Shown piece by piece: positions 36,186 to 49,906 of a DNA stretch of 64,000 bases (its first letter is position 1; each line of letters starts with the position of its first letter). Location of the stretch: contig NC_045127.1 of assembly GCF_007655135.1 (NCBI RefSeq), positions 1,426,001 to 1,490,000 of the forward strand, written 5' to 3'. The notes under the pieces are model-generated. The model did no database searches and was not told where the DNA came from. It saw only the letters and a list, made by a program, of their open reading frames with translations. The DNA comes from Punica granatum (lineage: Eukaryota > Streptophyta > Magnoliopsida > Myrtales > Lythraceae). The position numbers and the translations under genes are program-made.

Positions 36186-37401
36186 AAAAAAAAAAAAAAT
36201 ATTCGGCCCAGGGCTGGAAAGGCCCAAGCCGGTCCACATACAGAAGGAGCCCCGTGAGCTTTTTGCTCATCTGGGCCGTCCATTACAGCTGACAGCCGCC
36301 GGTATTTGCCGATTTCCCTTCTTTTTGTTTTTAACATAAAAACAAAAGGTTAAAAAATTGAAAACGAAAATGACTAGCGTTGGCCATCCTCTTCGACGGT
36401 GCGCGGCCAAGTTTGGTGCAGCCAGCCAACACCCAAAACTTGATTTGCGTTTTTGTTACCGGAATGACTTGAGCTTCTTGTTTGGTCCCATGGTGCTCAT
36501 TCTTTTGGTCCCTCATCAAGTCCTTCCAAAATTGAAGCTCACAATTAAAGGATTTCCAGGCAATTTAACAACTGCAAACCTTAATTTCCTCAAACTCATG
36601 AAGATAGACGAAGATATGTGGGGAGAGAAGTGTTTGGTGAAGGCTGAACTTGGGTCATGGCTGCAGTGGCTGAGACAACACGTCGAAGCTTGATTTGGGT
36701 CGTCAATACAAGGTTCAGTTTTTTTATCTTGCTCCCATGTAGAAGTCTGCAGTTGAAAAGACGAGCTGTTGGGTAAATGAAGTTTTTGAAGTGAGGCAGC
36801 TGTCGAAGAAGATGGGTAGCTGGACAATTGGTTAATGGTTTTAACCGGCTTTATTTATTTGACATTCTTTCTTTCTTTTCTAATTTCCTCTAGTTTAACA
36901 TGGAATTGTATCATCCAGGTGGGACTACGTTTGACGTGTGCAATGGCCCAAGTAACGGAAGAATGAAAATAGAAAAACAACGAAAAGTATATGTAAAAAA
37001 AAAAATAGAAATAAGACTAAAATAAAAACAAAAGAAATGAAAGTTACATAATCAATTTTTTTAATTTTAAAAAATAAAAATATTAATTTGTATTGATTTA
37101 AGTGATTTAATACTTATTTTTTATATATATAGAGTCAGATTCAAGTTTTGTAAATAGAGATATTCACATTAGAAGAACTTTATTTCTTAATAAAATTCGA
37201 CTTGACTGAATTAGTCAGAATGCATAAAATTTCCGAATTCGAAGATTCGCAAAAGAAAAAAATAATAATGAAAAAAAATTCCCCCCTCCGAATTAGCTCC
37301 TAACTGTATCGTGCTCCCTCCCTGGCGCCTTATCTCTTCTTTACCCTTTCACCAACCTCTGCAAATCTCCCCCCTTCTCCATTGAATTCGATTCCACCGA
37401 C
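36186..37401. other. Intergenic, upstream of the TAAC gene
   Basis: Opposing frames at 36358-36693 (+) and 36516-36827 (-) overlap and show no motif, so neither is called. From 36960 to 37290 the sequence is strongly AT-rich. The region from about 37290 is pyrimidine-rich and is probably the TAAC 5' leader. Confidence 0.45.
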
Positions 37402-40398
37402 ATGGGAGAGGACAGAGGCGCGTTGGCCTTTCGCGCTGTCCCCAACCTGAAGACCTCCCATTTCGCTCACCCCGACTCCACCAGCCACGAGCCACTGTGG
37501 TGGAGAGCTCAGTCAACGGGCCGGGTCTGTCTGAATTCCGGCTCCGGGAGGGCCAGCATCGCCAATTTCGCGTCGCTGTCGCTGGCGGAGAAGCGGGAGC
37601 ACAGCGAGTACGAGCCCACCTCGGCTCAGCTGCTGAAGCATCCGCTGGCCATCGTGGCGTACGTCCCTAGGGACGCCGCGCTCTTCCTCGCCGGAGCCGT
37701 CGCTGGAGCTGCCGCAAAAACCGTCACGGCACCGCTCGACCGCATTAAACTTCTTATGCAGGTTAGCTCACTCATTCTCCGCCCGTTTAGTGCCTCAAAA
37801 CGTTAGAGCTATTTATGTATGGGTGATTGCTATAACTGAAATACATTTTCTGGTTATTGGACATTACTGGGCGATGAATTCATTGCCAATAAGCATACAT
37901 GAGGAAATGACAGGAATTGATGATCTGATGTTCCAAATTTTTGAAGGGCAAATAGGAAGAATCTGAATTTTGGATTGAATAGTTCACGTTGGTGATCGAA
38001 TTGGAACATGTTGCTCACTGATTTTGTTTCTGTCAATAGACTCACGGTGTACGAGCTGGGCAACAAACTGCAAAGAAGGCCATTGGTTTTATAGAGGTAT
38101 ACTTTCCTGACTCTTGTCGATGTTGAATGCCATCTTCAATTGCATTCAAATTTTTTTGCATCTTTTATACTATTGATTCTCGAGGCATGTTCAATGTGCC
38201 ATGAGAAAGATATCAGTTCAACTGTTGGCGAATAGAACAACTGGCCTTAGACTGTGTTCTATTTTCTTTTATGTTTGCTGGTATATATTTGCCGACTAAA
38301 AGAATAGGTTCTTTAAGTGGTCCAATCTGTATTTAATGTCCCTTTTCATAAACACCAATGGCACCAACTTGGTCTAAATTGTAGGCAATCACATTGATAG
38401 GGAAGGAAGAAGGGTTAAAGGGGTATTGGAAAGGCAACCTTCCTCAGGTACTTCTTTTTATGTGGATTTCATATTTGGACTCGATGAATCCACTATTGTT
38501 AGATCATAGTGATGATTCCTTGTTTGTGGACATTCTAAAGCTGTGTTATGTCCTTCCAGGTTATAAGGATTATTCCTTACAGTGCTGTCCAACTTTTTGC
38601 ATATGAATTCTACAAGGTACTTGCCAAGTACTTGTATGTTGATATTTTCCCAAATCATGGCACTGCAAGAATATTTCCACGAGTGACTCTATCTAAAATG
38701 TGTAACTGTTTAATTTTGGGATTCTTAGAAACTCTTTAAAGGAAAGGATTGCGAGCTTTCTGTCATTGGAAGACTTGCTGCCGGTGCCTGTGCTGGCATG
38801 ACTTCTACCTTTGTAAGCATACAATGAACGAACTCTTAGAATTCTGGCCTCGACATGAACAGTGTTGAACTTAAGATTAATATATGTATTTTGGAGATCA
38901 GTCAATTCCTTGAGTTCTTATCAACTTTGTGTGTAGAATTCTTATCAATACATTTGTCCACAGACCACGTCTGTGTTAATTTTTACTGGAAAGCACTTCT
39001 CTCTCTTTTAATTGCAGATCACATACCCTTTAGATGTCTTACGGTTACGCTTAGCAGTGGAACCAGGTTACAGGAGCATGTCACAGGTAGGATTCTTCTT
39101 TGTAAAACTCAGAAAACCAGTGATACCTCTTAATGAGCATGCAATGGTTTGATCATGTTTCTTTTGTCTTTTCAGGTTGCATTAAACATGCTGAAAGAGG
39201 AAGGAGTTGCATCATTTTATAATGGTCTTGGACCTTCTCTCATTGGAATAGCTCCTTACATTGCGGTCAACTTCTGCGTATTCGATTTGTGAGTTGGATC
39301 ACCGCAACTTGTGATTTAGGGACACGGGTGATGAAAATATTTGCTACTTAATTTCTTTCCAAATTCGCAGGGTTAAAAAGGCTTTGCCAGAGGACTTTCA
39401 AACGAGGACTGAGGCATCTCTTCTAACTGCTTTGGTCTCAGCTGGAATCGCCACACTCACTTGTTATCCCCTGGACACAGTGAGAAGGCAGATGCAAATG
39501 AGGGGCACACCTTACAAGACAGTTCTGGATGCCTTTCCAGGTGCGAAAATATTCTGCAAGGAATTAAAAATAAAGAAACCCTCTAACTGTTCGCCCATTT
39601 ATTCAAGGGTTTATCCTTGTTTATGTTATTGTTGAGGTCTGCTGGAAAATGATAATTGAGAATTGGAAGCACCTCTGAGCCAATTTTAAGCTTTGATTTT
39701 CCAAAGTAGTTCCGAGATGGTTTTTTTGCTATAATTTTCTTTTATGGGCATTTTGGCTTGGATAGATGAGGGTGGTCGTGGTACAAAAGATTCCTATATC
39801 TGGTTTGGTTTATCATTTCCTGAACTTAGAAACGGTTCATGTAGATTCCTAGTTAGGACAAGTCTTCGTTGAGATTCTTAAACTTTGCTTGGTAAATTGC
39901 TAATTCTTGAACCATATGATGCAGGTATTATTGAACGGGATGGAGTGGTGGGTTTATACAGAGGTTTTCTGCCAAATGCCTTGAAAAACCTACCAAACAG
40001 CAGGTTGGTACTTTGGGCTCTTCACTCCATTTTTCGTTTTCTTCTTCTTCTTTTGCCTAGACCAGGCAATTAGAAGATGATAGTAGCATTTCTTACACGG
40101 GCATAGGTTTCACATGTGAGCTGGTCTCATTCGACAATCAATAGATGATTGCAGTCGCATAGTTTTGAGTCCAGTATACCTCATGGTAGGATAATGATGG
40201 AGCAGTTGAGTGGTCCTAATGATGATACTAGCCAGATATTAGTACTCGTGTCACTGAACATGCTTTCCTTCTCCTTCCTGCAGCATTAGACTAACAACAT
40301 TCGACACAGTCAAGCGACTAATTGCTGCTAGCGAGAAAGAGTTCCAAAGAATCGTGGAGGAAAATCGGCAGAAGCAGCACAGTGATGCTAGTAATTGA
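37402..40398 (+). CDS. TAAC: Thylakoid ADP/ATP (PAPS) carrier, mitochondrial-carrier family
   Basis: Ten exons (37402-37761, 38040-38096, 38385-38447, 38560-38616, 38729-38812, 39018-39086, 39176-39288, 39371-39540, 39925-40003, 40284-40398) give 1167 nt, 388 residues. Three carrier repeats each have the P-x-D-x-x-K/R signature: APLDRIK (about 110-116), YPLDVLR (210-216) and YPLDTVR (300-306). An N-terminal extension of roughly 85 residues, rich in Ser, Ala and basic residues, precedes the first helix. It is consistent with plastid targeting, which mitochondrial ADP/ATP carriers lack. The Arabidopsis homologue (TAAC/PAPST1) exchanges adenine nucleotides and PAPS across plastid membranes. It lies between CAX and RUS5, as in Arabidopsis. 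Confidence 0.94.
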
Positions 40399-41633
40399 AG
40401 TGCTCCGATTCTTTGGTATATTGTCCTTCAATACTTTTGCCGCAGGGGGAGGGCCACCGAGATAGTTCAGTGATTCTTTCTCCTCAATTCACTACGTTTC
40501 GGGCTGCCCTGGAATTCATTGTTTTGGAGGATTTATGTGCCAAACTTCAATTTTGGAGTGCACTTGGTGGTATGGTAACAACATTTTGCGAGATATTAGA
40601 CAGGACGGGAACGAGATAGTCAGGTTAAATAGGCAGAATGCGACTTTATAATTAGGCCAATATTGTCGAAAGTTCCAGCTATTCTTTAGATTACTGTGTA
40701 GGGGTAGCTGCTTTTGTGCCAATTGATTTTGATAGGAAACTATGTGGACGAAATGCTTAAGCAATGGGTGAATGGAGAACATTTTTGTGTTCTTTCTTGA
40801 TTATTATTTTCCAAAGGAATCATTGTTTATCTTAGATCAATGTTGTGTTCTTTTTCCTAATAATTGTCTTTTGAGACAATTTTGATTCCAAAATATGATG
40901 CCTTCGATAAACTTAAAGCGAGAGAATCAGAACATAATTAACTTTTTTTGGTTCCACCACGACGTGTTCTCTACCTTCTTACTAATTAGATTAATTGGAC
41001 GTCGGCTTGACCCTAGACAATAGTCTATTTGTCGTAGGGGTGTACATGGGCGGGTCGATTTTTTTGGGCCAGGCTTTCGAGAGCTAAAAAACTGCTCAGG
41101 ATCCGAATGCAATTAATTAATTTATTGAAAAAAGTATAAAAAATTTCATTGTAATTTAAGTTTGAAACTAATTGAACCTCGTGATTTTTTTAAGGACATA
41201 TAACTCTTTGTAGTTCATTTCGTGCGCACCATTAATTTTTCATCATTTTTTATCCTCACAATTTTCATTTTATCATTATTACCCTCAAACTTTTTTTTTT
41301 TTTTTACAATTGGGTCTTACAATTTGAAAATAAAAAGGGGAAGGGGCTTGGGCCGCCGGTCGGCGACCCCGACCGCCAAGGTTGCCGACACTCACAGAGG
41401 ACGCCGGCGACCATGGAGGTGAGGTCGGAGTCTCCGATTTTGTTATTTTTGTTTGCAATTAATAATTCATAATTATTATCCCCGATGGAGAAGAAAAAAA
41501 ATTAATAAAAGGAAAAACACCGGAGCTCACTTGCTCCGCTCTTCCTCTTCCTACTAGTGTCCATAGCGTGCTGAAGCGAGAGACATACATCAGTAGAGCA
41601 GAGGCGCGTACGTGGACTGACTGTGGAGTGGAG
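40399..41633. other. TAAC 3' flank and RUS5 upstream region
   Basis: No gene is visible. The first 500 bp are probably TAAC 3' UTR. A T run at about 41291-41305 and a GC-rich patch at 41337-41430 (ccgccggtcggcgaccccga) stand out. The frame at 41222-41422 lacks a motif. Confidence 0.45.
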
Positions 41634-44600
41634 ATGTCTTACGCTCTGCACCTCTCTTTTCCCAGCTATGGCTTCCTCTACCCTGTAAGGAGTCGGAAGA
41701 GAGGAATCGTCGCCCATGCACGGCCTTCTCCCAATCCTGAGCTGAATGGAGAACCACATGAGCAGACCACCAGTGGCAGGTCGTCTCACTCATCACTATC
41801 TCCCATATTTCCTCAATCTCCACCTTACTGGCTTCGATCAGGAATGAGTTTCGTTTTCTCTTCTGCCCTGCAGAGACCAGGCCGAAGTCGAACCTCGTCT
41901 GATATTGGTCGAGAGATACAGCGATGGCACCTCTAAGAGGTCTTCATCAACGATATTTCCTTTATTCAGAACCAACCAGTGGCTCCCGTTGTGCGTGCGT
42001 CTCTTCGAACCTCTCAGCTGTTTGTTGATTGTTTTGACCTGAAGGTATGTGCTGCATGAGGAGGACTCGCGATTACAAACTTCCCTCGAGGTTAAGGATC
42101 AACGGTCCACCAGTAATGGCTTTGATTTCTCTGACTCAGAGCTATCCTGGCTTCCTGATCCCGTCAAGGAATTCGTCTTTCCTGGAGGCTTCCCTGGTTA
42201 GCTCTATCAGATTTTCTTCTTGTTCTTGTAGTGCATTTACTCCTTAATCGCACTGCTTGCTGATTGTCATTCAGTTCAATGCTTTGTTCAGCGACCACTT
42301 GCGATGTCGATGCATCAATGTCGACATACTTATCATCACTGGAATGCAATATAATAGTACCATCTTGCGGATTTAGCATTGACCGAGAGGACTAAAGTCG
42401 GAGTTAGAATTCTGCAGTACCATTTTTAGAGTAGGAAGTGAAGGGGAAAAAAGGAAAGAATGATGTTGTCTATTACTTGTTTGTCTACTTATGCAATATG
42501 CAAGTCGCTCATCATTCTTTACTTTTGCTGCAGGATCGGTTTCGGATGATTACTTGGAATACATGTTACTACAATTCCCCACAAATGTTACAGCATGGAT
42601 CTGTCATGCCTTGGTTACGTCAAGTCTATTGAAGGCGCGTTAAACTGTTGCTGAATCTTTCTCACTGCTACTTAGTCACCTGCGGTGCATTTCATTTATT
42701 CTGGGCGTGTAATCTTCAGTGACTCATAGGTTGATGGTTGATGGTTCAGGCTGTTGGTGTTGGTTCTTTCTCTGGGACTACTGCTGCTGCCTCGGCTGCT
42801 GCCATCAGGTGATTGTTCACTGTTCTTTCTTGGTTCTCCCCATGCATTTATTTATCCACAGAGCGAGCATGCTTGTTTTAGTTGAAACTTATTTCATGGC
42901 TGTAAGAGATCTTCATCTCCCCTTAATTCATATTTTCTTAAGTCCAACTCTTTAATCTTATATGAATCTGCAGATGGGTGTCAAAGGATGGAATTGGAGC
43001 TGTTGGGCGTCTTCTAATCGGTCTGGTAACTCTGGTTACCATGAAACTGAAGATTGTTTTGACCGCCTGATTCTAAAGTATTGCTATTTGTCCAGGTGGA
43101 CGATTTGGAAGTCTTTTTGACGATGATCCAAAACAATGGCGCATGTATGCCGATTTCATAGGCAGTGCTGGAAGGTGATAAAGAGTGTTGGTTCTTTTAT
43201 GTTTTCTTTTATTGGAGTTAGCCGGAGAGATGTTATTAAATCTTTGATCTATCGGCAGCATCTTTGACTTGAGCACTCAATTATATCCCACCTATTTCTT
43301 GCCGCTGGCATCTCTTGGAAATCTCACCAAGGTAATTTCTATGGATAAGTCAATTTGCATCTTAGTGCATTTCCATAATGTCCTACTTCATCACCAAAAC
43401 CTTCTTTTTTAGATTTCGGTTCTATTCTTCCTTGAAATCCTCTATATGATCATCAAACATCGGAGAACCACAATACTGATTGTGCACTGACCTTTTTCCA
43501 TTCGTAAGCTGAGAACCTATATCCTGATCAATGACCTTGAGAAGAGCAGTGACTATATTTACGCACAATTACTACCCCTTCGCCTTCTCAGCCTTGCTTG
43601 ATAGGACATAATCGGTTAGATAGTAAGGTTCTTTCATTTAACAGAATAAATTGTTAGCCACCTTTTGTTTAGATGATTGATGTCTGAGAAATATGATACC
43701 ATCCTTCTCCAATCTTCTGCGTGTTTTGCTAACACATGCATCCCCTTGTCCGGATTAACTGAGAGTGTCAATAATTTTATGTGAAACTGAAACAGGCTGT
43801 AGCTAGAGGGCTAAAAGATCCCTCATTCCGAGTTATTCAGAATCATTTTGCAATATCAGGGAATCTGGGAGAGGTAGCAGCAAAGGTATATTTAAACCCG
43901 TTTTATACCACACTAACAAAGCATTAAGACTGATTAGTTCTATGATCTTTATTTCTCATATTTATCTTTAAGATGATTTCTTGAAACTTCACATTAATTT
44001 TGGATCCGGAACTGAGAATAATTCTTTTATTATCCTATTCGCACATATACATTTTTTACTTTGAGAACTCTCTAATTCTTTCAGCAATATGGCCAGCTTT
44101 TTATTGTATGCTGCAACTAATGCCACAACTGCATGCTGTAATCTTGTCTTCTTCAGTGAAGATGACATTTGAGCAGACTCTATGATGAATAAGTTCGTTC
44201 AGGAATTAGAATACTGATAAGTGATCTAAATAATATCATAAGGAGGAAGTTTGGGAAGTGGCTGCTCAGTTGCTTGGCCTTGCACTAGGCATTCTGATCT
44301 TGGTATGTCTTAATTTATAGTTTTGACAGAGCTAGGGTTCTTATTCTTTATGCTTCATGATCAGTTACTGTAGCTCTTAATTTATAATTATTGCAGGATA
44401 CACCTGGACTTGTCAAATCTTACCCCTCGTTGGCGTTTACATGGACGAGCATGAGGCTTCTTCACCTCTGGTTACGATATCAGTCTCTTACAGCCCTAAA
44501 ATTCGACACTGTAAGCTTCAAAACTCCTTTCTCCCTCACGGCTCACAGCCACGAAAAAGACAATCCTTTCTGCATAGGGGGTAAAAGGTAGAGAGAGAGA

Positions 44601-45639
44601 GAGAGAGAGAGAGAGATGAATTTTTGGATATTGGATGAAAGAATTATTCAATTTTTCGTTTGTCACTGGATTATTCAGTCGTCCTCGTTCGTCTCTTGCA
44701 GATAAATCTGAAGCGTGCTTGTATACTTGTGAAATCACATGTTGTAAGCGCGAACATTCCAGGTAAGAATCACGCTCTTTAAGAGTCCTTTTGGATTCAG
44801 GTTTATGAAGTATAAATGATCTATCCTATATCCCTTTCTTTTAGGATGTGATGAATGTAATAAGAGAGAGAATATATTGCTATGGCAGAGATTTCTGAAG
44901 CCTCGAATCATTTTCGGTGTGTCCTTTGAAGAGATGGTGAACGGAGACATCTCTGTGCTCATGGTATGACCTTATATAGTGCCCTACAATGGTTAATTTC
45001 TATCGTATAACAAAATTATGTTATGATAATCTACCACTCTCATATCATATCATGAAAACTTGTTTGCGCTAGTTTTTTTATCAGTTTAACGGGTTGGGCC
45101 TTTATCATTATTTCCAGCGCACATGGGGGAAAATTCACAATCATGTTAGGAAATTATGCAGCAGGTTGAAGTGACATATGTGTCACCTTCTTAACTTTTC
45201 TTGTTCTAATATTTGAGAGCAGGCGAAGGAACTTCTCCGACTGTACTCAAAGGAGAAGTATATCCTCACAGTGGACCAACGGGGCAATGACTTTGAGGTT
45301 CTCGTGGCATTCAAGGTCTGCAACTCAATTTTTTTCATGCTCCTTTAGCAAAAACTAGTGTGATTGTATTTGAGAATTTTTGTGTAATTGAGATACCTCT
45401 CCTTTCAGGTCGGGGCGACGAGTTTATCAGTCTTGAGAAGTGTTTGGCAGGCTTGTTGGCTGCACGAGAACTGCGGCGTTTCACACAATGTTCTTGATCA
45501 GCTCGCTCAAAGCCTACTTGACATGGAGAAGCGGTTCGAGAATTTCATGGAACAACTGGAGGAAGCTGAGTGGGACATTCACAATTTAAACCTCAAGGTT
45601 ACTTCAGAGATCTTCATTGATGAGATTGTTACAAGTTGA
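41634..45639 (+). CDS. RUS5: ROOT UVB SENSITIVE 5-like protein (DUF647)
   Basis: Fifteen exons (41634-41779, 41874-41939, 42045-42196, 42534-42634, 42750-42808, 42974-43020, 43096-43174, 43259-43331, 43796-43885, 44243-44302, 44397-44510, 44702-44762, 44845-44963, 45223-45315, 45409-45639) give 1491 nt, 496 residues. DUF647 signatures are VKEFVFPGGFPG, AVGVGSFSGTTAAASAAAIR, GRFGSLFDDDPKQWRMYADF, KDPSFRVIQNHFAISGNLGE and WLRYQSL. The N-terminus (MSYALHLSF and a basic stretch) fits plastid targeting. RUS proteins act in UV-B and vitamin B6-linked growth control; the role of RUS5 is poorly known. The fourth intron appears to start with GC, not GT. An in-frame ATG at 41568 is not preferred because the residues after 41634 match the family start. 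Confidence 0.94.
44590..44615 (+). repeat. GA microsatellite in a RUS5 intron
   Basis: About 12 GA units lie between exons 11 and 12 of RUS5. Confidence 0.85.
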
Positions 45640-46610
45640 TCTCCCCGACAAGATTAGAGTACTACTAATCAACAGGCGGTTCTCTCCAAGACTCGAGTTA
45701 TAGTTGAAGTGGTAATGGGTCTCATGTGGGACCTGACACTCAACTCGATCTGAAGAGGTAACAAATCTGAACCTTTCTCAAACCTTATCAGATATGATCA
45801 GCACTGAGAAGAAAAACATTTTCTTTTTGTTTGTTTTTGGTAATCAGTTTTTTCTAATCAAATCCAAAGAAATTATTGGTGCCGTTCGCTCAACCATATT
45901 ATCAGTTTGTTTATCAGAAGCTGTTGGCCAGATGACAAACCCCCCCCCCCCCCCCCAAAAAAACCAAAAGGTAGTGTTTCTTTTTGGGCGAGCCAAAGTT
46001 GGTTGTGAGAATTAATTGCTCTTTCTCAGAAGGAATTGGAACAATTTGTATTAAAGAATAGCCTATACAGAGGATTTACATGAATTTATGGGTTTGTGGG
46101 ATACGCATGTGTTAATAATTAAATGGAAAGAAGATAGTGATACGAGATACTTTGCTTCACGCACCGATTCGGCTGATCGTCTTTCTTCGGCCTTTATCAT
46201 CTTCAATGATTGGTTGCAATGTCATTGTCATGCAAATTCAATAATCTCAATAGCAGCAGATAACATATTAAATTAAAAAAAATTAATTATATAATCAACA
46301 CATTATCCTTTTTCTAGTGTGCACCGATTCATATTCGAAGTCCAAATAGATCCGACAAATTCAAGTTTGAGCCAATGTCGTTTTATTTGGATAGGAGGAA
46401 AAGAGAAGGGGAGGGAAAAATTGCATTGAATTTTTATAAATTTCTGTACAAAATATTGCCCTTGCTCTTTTCTTTTCAATAAAAAAAAAAGATTTTCATC
46501 CAATCATTCCTCCTCCTTTCTATACATTTTTTTTCTTTAATTAATTGAGTGCTTAATTTTTAAGTATTTAATTTATCAAAGGAGGAAATTTTTCATCAAT
46601 ATCGTACTTT

Positions 46611-46646
<36 letters not shown>

Positions 46647-47257
46647 TGTGTTTCATCAGATTCCGTACAGGAAGGGGGGAAAAAGAAAGGGAATTCGCTT
46701 ATAATTTTTCGGGACTCAAAAAATAAATAATGAGTAAAACTATGTGTAGTTTCCTTTGGTTACATTGTAGGGAAATGATCTCACCTTTTAGGTTAAGAGG
46801 ACAAAATATGTTTTTATATGGTGTGATGGAAAAGCAAAAACCTGCTCCGTTGGGAAGCGGATGGTCATTTTCAGTTTTTCACCGTCATTATTATCACCGT
46901 TAGCTACTATCCCGAAGGACCGACACCAATCAAATTTTGATGAACGATGATATATCATTGGTTTCTTCTATACAATATGATATCTTCTGAGAAGGAATTT
47001 GGGCTATGAGATTCTGTATACGTGACTGCGACATATAACTTCAGTGAAAGCTTAAGTTATTATGAGATGCAACAGTCTGTAGGTGGAGGGTGAAAATGAA
47101 ATGTTTATTGTTACGTGACGATGACGAGCATCCGGTACGTTTCTTGTCAATTCCGATGTTTCCACATTGAAAGAAATCCAAATGTCTTAATTACATGGGT
47201 TCAATGAGATGACATGTTCAGTTTATTATTATTGTTACATTTTTTTGTTGTTTATTC

Positions 47258-47291
<34 letters not shown>

Positions 47292-47966
47292 TATTTCTCG
47301 CATATATATATATAGGTGTCGAGTTGATTGGGAGAAGAGTGTAGGCAACGGTGATTCTAATTTACCCTTTGGTTGGTCGGACCCCCAAATTCCGACTTGT
47401 TGCCGATTGCAATACGTCGCTGTGCTCTTTGCTCAAGGGGACACCAGTATAACCACGTAACGATGCTATCTTTTATTATTATTATTATCAAATCATCATT
47501 TTTATGCGTTGGATTCTTTATTTTAATTAGGTTGCTCTTACGATGATCAATGGATATGCTTTTATAATGTACCGTTCACTAGGAGCGGCTGACATTCCTT
47601 CATAGTTCTGGCAAAGGCACTACGATAAACATTACATCGCACTACGTTTGGTCCGGACTCGTTGAAAACAGGGAACTAATACTACTAGAAGTGCCAAAAA
47701 CAAAATATACAATGTAAATTCGAAATTGTCGTGCGTACCTGAAACGGAAATCCTTCTGATTTTTCAAATACTGTATAAGATTTTCTGGCAAATAAAAACT
47801 AAAGTCTCGAGATTTTTCCTTGCTAGTGTAATGTAATGTATTGATGATTTTTTTCGGATGATGATAGCTGCATTCGACTGATGTCGTGCATGGCTGACAC
47901 GTCGCAGTTTATTATGGCTTGTTCCGCAGGGGAAAAAAAACATATAAAATAGAAAGAAAAAAAAAA
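45640..47966. other. RUS5 3' flank and gene-free AT-rich DNA
   Basis: It contains a 17-C run (45940-45956), an ATA microsatellite (about 46611-46646) and two TA tracts (about 47267-47291 and 47301-47313). No coding region with motifs was found. Confidence 0.5.
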
Positions 47967-48394
47967 GATAAATTGTACTGGTGGTCTAAAAAGTTTTATG
48001 AATGTTTCGATATGATACAAAAAGTTTTTTTTTACTACTTGATGGTACAAAATATTTTAAAGTTGTTTCAATATAGTACAAACCGTCATTTCGCCATTGA
48101 CGCCGTCAAGTTGACGCTGATGGTACAAAATCAGTTTTAGTGAGACGTTATATGACGGTACAAAATGTTTTAAAATTGTATCTTAATAGTACAAAATGTT
48201 TTACGTAAGTTACATGATGTTGTAAAATTTACAGATTTTGCAAAGGATGGCTTGACGGAGTCAATGGCGAGATGACGGTTTGTATTATACTGAAATAACT
48301 TTGAAACATTTTGCATTATCAAGTTGCAAAAAAAAACTTTTTGTATCATATTAAAATATTTATAAAATTTTTTGAACTACTAGTACAATTTATC
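47967..48394. mobile_element. MITE-like element with about 150-bp terminal inverted repeats
   Basis: The left end reads gataaattgtactggtgg and the right end, on the opposite strand, gataaattgtactagtag. The arms stay parallel through aaaagttttat, gatacaaaaagttttttttt and acaaaccgtcat to gccattgac-ccgtcaag. The arms make up most of its 428 bp, leaving a short spacer. There is no coding capacity. Both flanks are A-rich, so the target duplication cannot be read. Confidence 0.72.
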
Positions 48395-48843
48395 CTAGAA
48401 AAAAAAGGAGAGTAAATTCTCGAAGGGAAGAAAAAAGAAAAAAGAAAAATCCATAATAAAGGCATTTTCTTTTCCTATGGCTATGTTCCTTCCGCCTCTG
48501 CTCCCGCCAATTGCAGAGAGCTCTGTCGGCGGGAATCGGGTCACCGCCGGTGAAGATTGAAAATTCGAGAAGGGCAGTATTGTAAATTTGAGGAATCAAT
48601 CTGCTTCTGCCTCGTCCTCCTCTGTTGGTGCTCTCTTCTCTCGTTCATGTTCGTGTTGATGGTCGTTCATTCATAATAACAGTCACACTTCATTTATTAT
48701 TTTATTATATGGTAAACAACATACGATATATTATATTCAAACTACGTAGTACGTACACCGGAAGAAAAAGGAAACGGGTGATGCTGAAGCCTGCACCGTT
48801 ACGTGTGACCAAAGCGAAAGCCAAGTAAGCCCCACAACCGCCG

Positions 48844-48874
<31 letters not shown>

Positions 48875-49116
48875 CACAAAACCCCCTTCCTCTTTCCCAC
48901 TCATAGCTCCGGCTGTGATCTCTACCATTAGCTGAAGCCGAAGGACAGGAGTTTTTGATCTTCTGGGTTTCTAGGACGAGTTGAGTATCAGCTGTGAAAC
49001 TGAGGGAGCTCGTCGGTTTGTGCAACTTTTATCGCCCTTTGCTGTATATTTTTCGGTGTTGGAGGCGATTCTCTGATGGTGGGTTTGAGTTCGTGGGGAA
49101 GAAGCAGACAAGGGAA
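48395..49116 (+). promoter_or_regulatory. Presumed AIRP2 promoter and 5' leader with a CT microsatellite
   Basis: The sequence is GC-mixed with a CT run at about 48844-48871, a frequent feature of plant core promoters and leaders. An intron in the leader is possible but was not resolved. Confidence 0.45.
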
Positions 49117-49906
49117 ATGTTGAAATCGTTCAAGGATTCCCTCAAAGCCCTCGAAGCTGATATTCAGTTCGCTAATACCCTGTAAATTGCTCTCTCTCTC
49201 TCTCTCTCTCTCAAAAGCTGAAATCTTTTCTCTGCTTCTGTTCCATTTTCTGTCAGATGTGCTTCGTTGCAATGTTTTCTCCGTCACGGAGCATCACGGC
49301 TCAGCTCACCTTCTGGTTTCAAGTTTCCACTGGGTAGATCTGGAAATTCACGGAGACACTGTTTCACTCCTTGAATGGCCTCTGCAGTTTCGCCTGATTC
49401 CTCGGGATTCAAAATTTTTCCAGCAAAGGAGAAACCTTTTTACGAATTTGAAGCTGCCGATTGCATTCTACTCTATAACTTATTATTTCCTTCACATGAT
49501 ACGTCTTTTGTAAGGTTTAATTAACAAGTTCCAGACTGATCGGTTCTCTTTCGTGGTTGCTCAGGGCTTCAGACTACCCGCAAGCATACGGTGGCGGCTG
49601 CCTTCAGATGAGACTGTCCTACAGTCCCGCAGCTCATTTTCTGCTCTTTCTCGTTCAGTGGACTGATTGTCGGCTTGCTGGTACCTTAGGACTGCTTAAG
49701 ATTCTTATTTATAAGGTGGACATCCCCCGAAAAATTAATTATGTCGTGTTTCCTGTCTTCTGGCTTTTCACGTGATATTTATGATGTCCTATGATAGGCC
49801 TATGTGGATGGTAAGACTACCATGTATGTTCACGAACGGAGAGCGACCATTAGGGAGTTCTATGGTGAGCATAGTTTCTTTATCTTCGCATTCTCCATCC
49901 CCCCCC

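Noticed and set aside
36358..36827. Two opposing frames of about 100 codons upstream of TAAC
   Set aside because: They overlap each other, show no family motif or splice context, and only one at most could be real.
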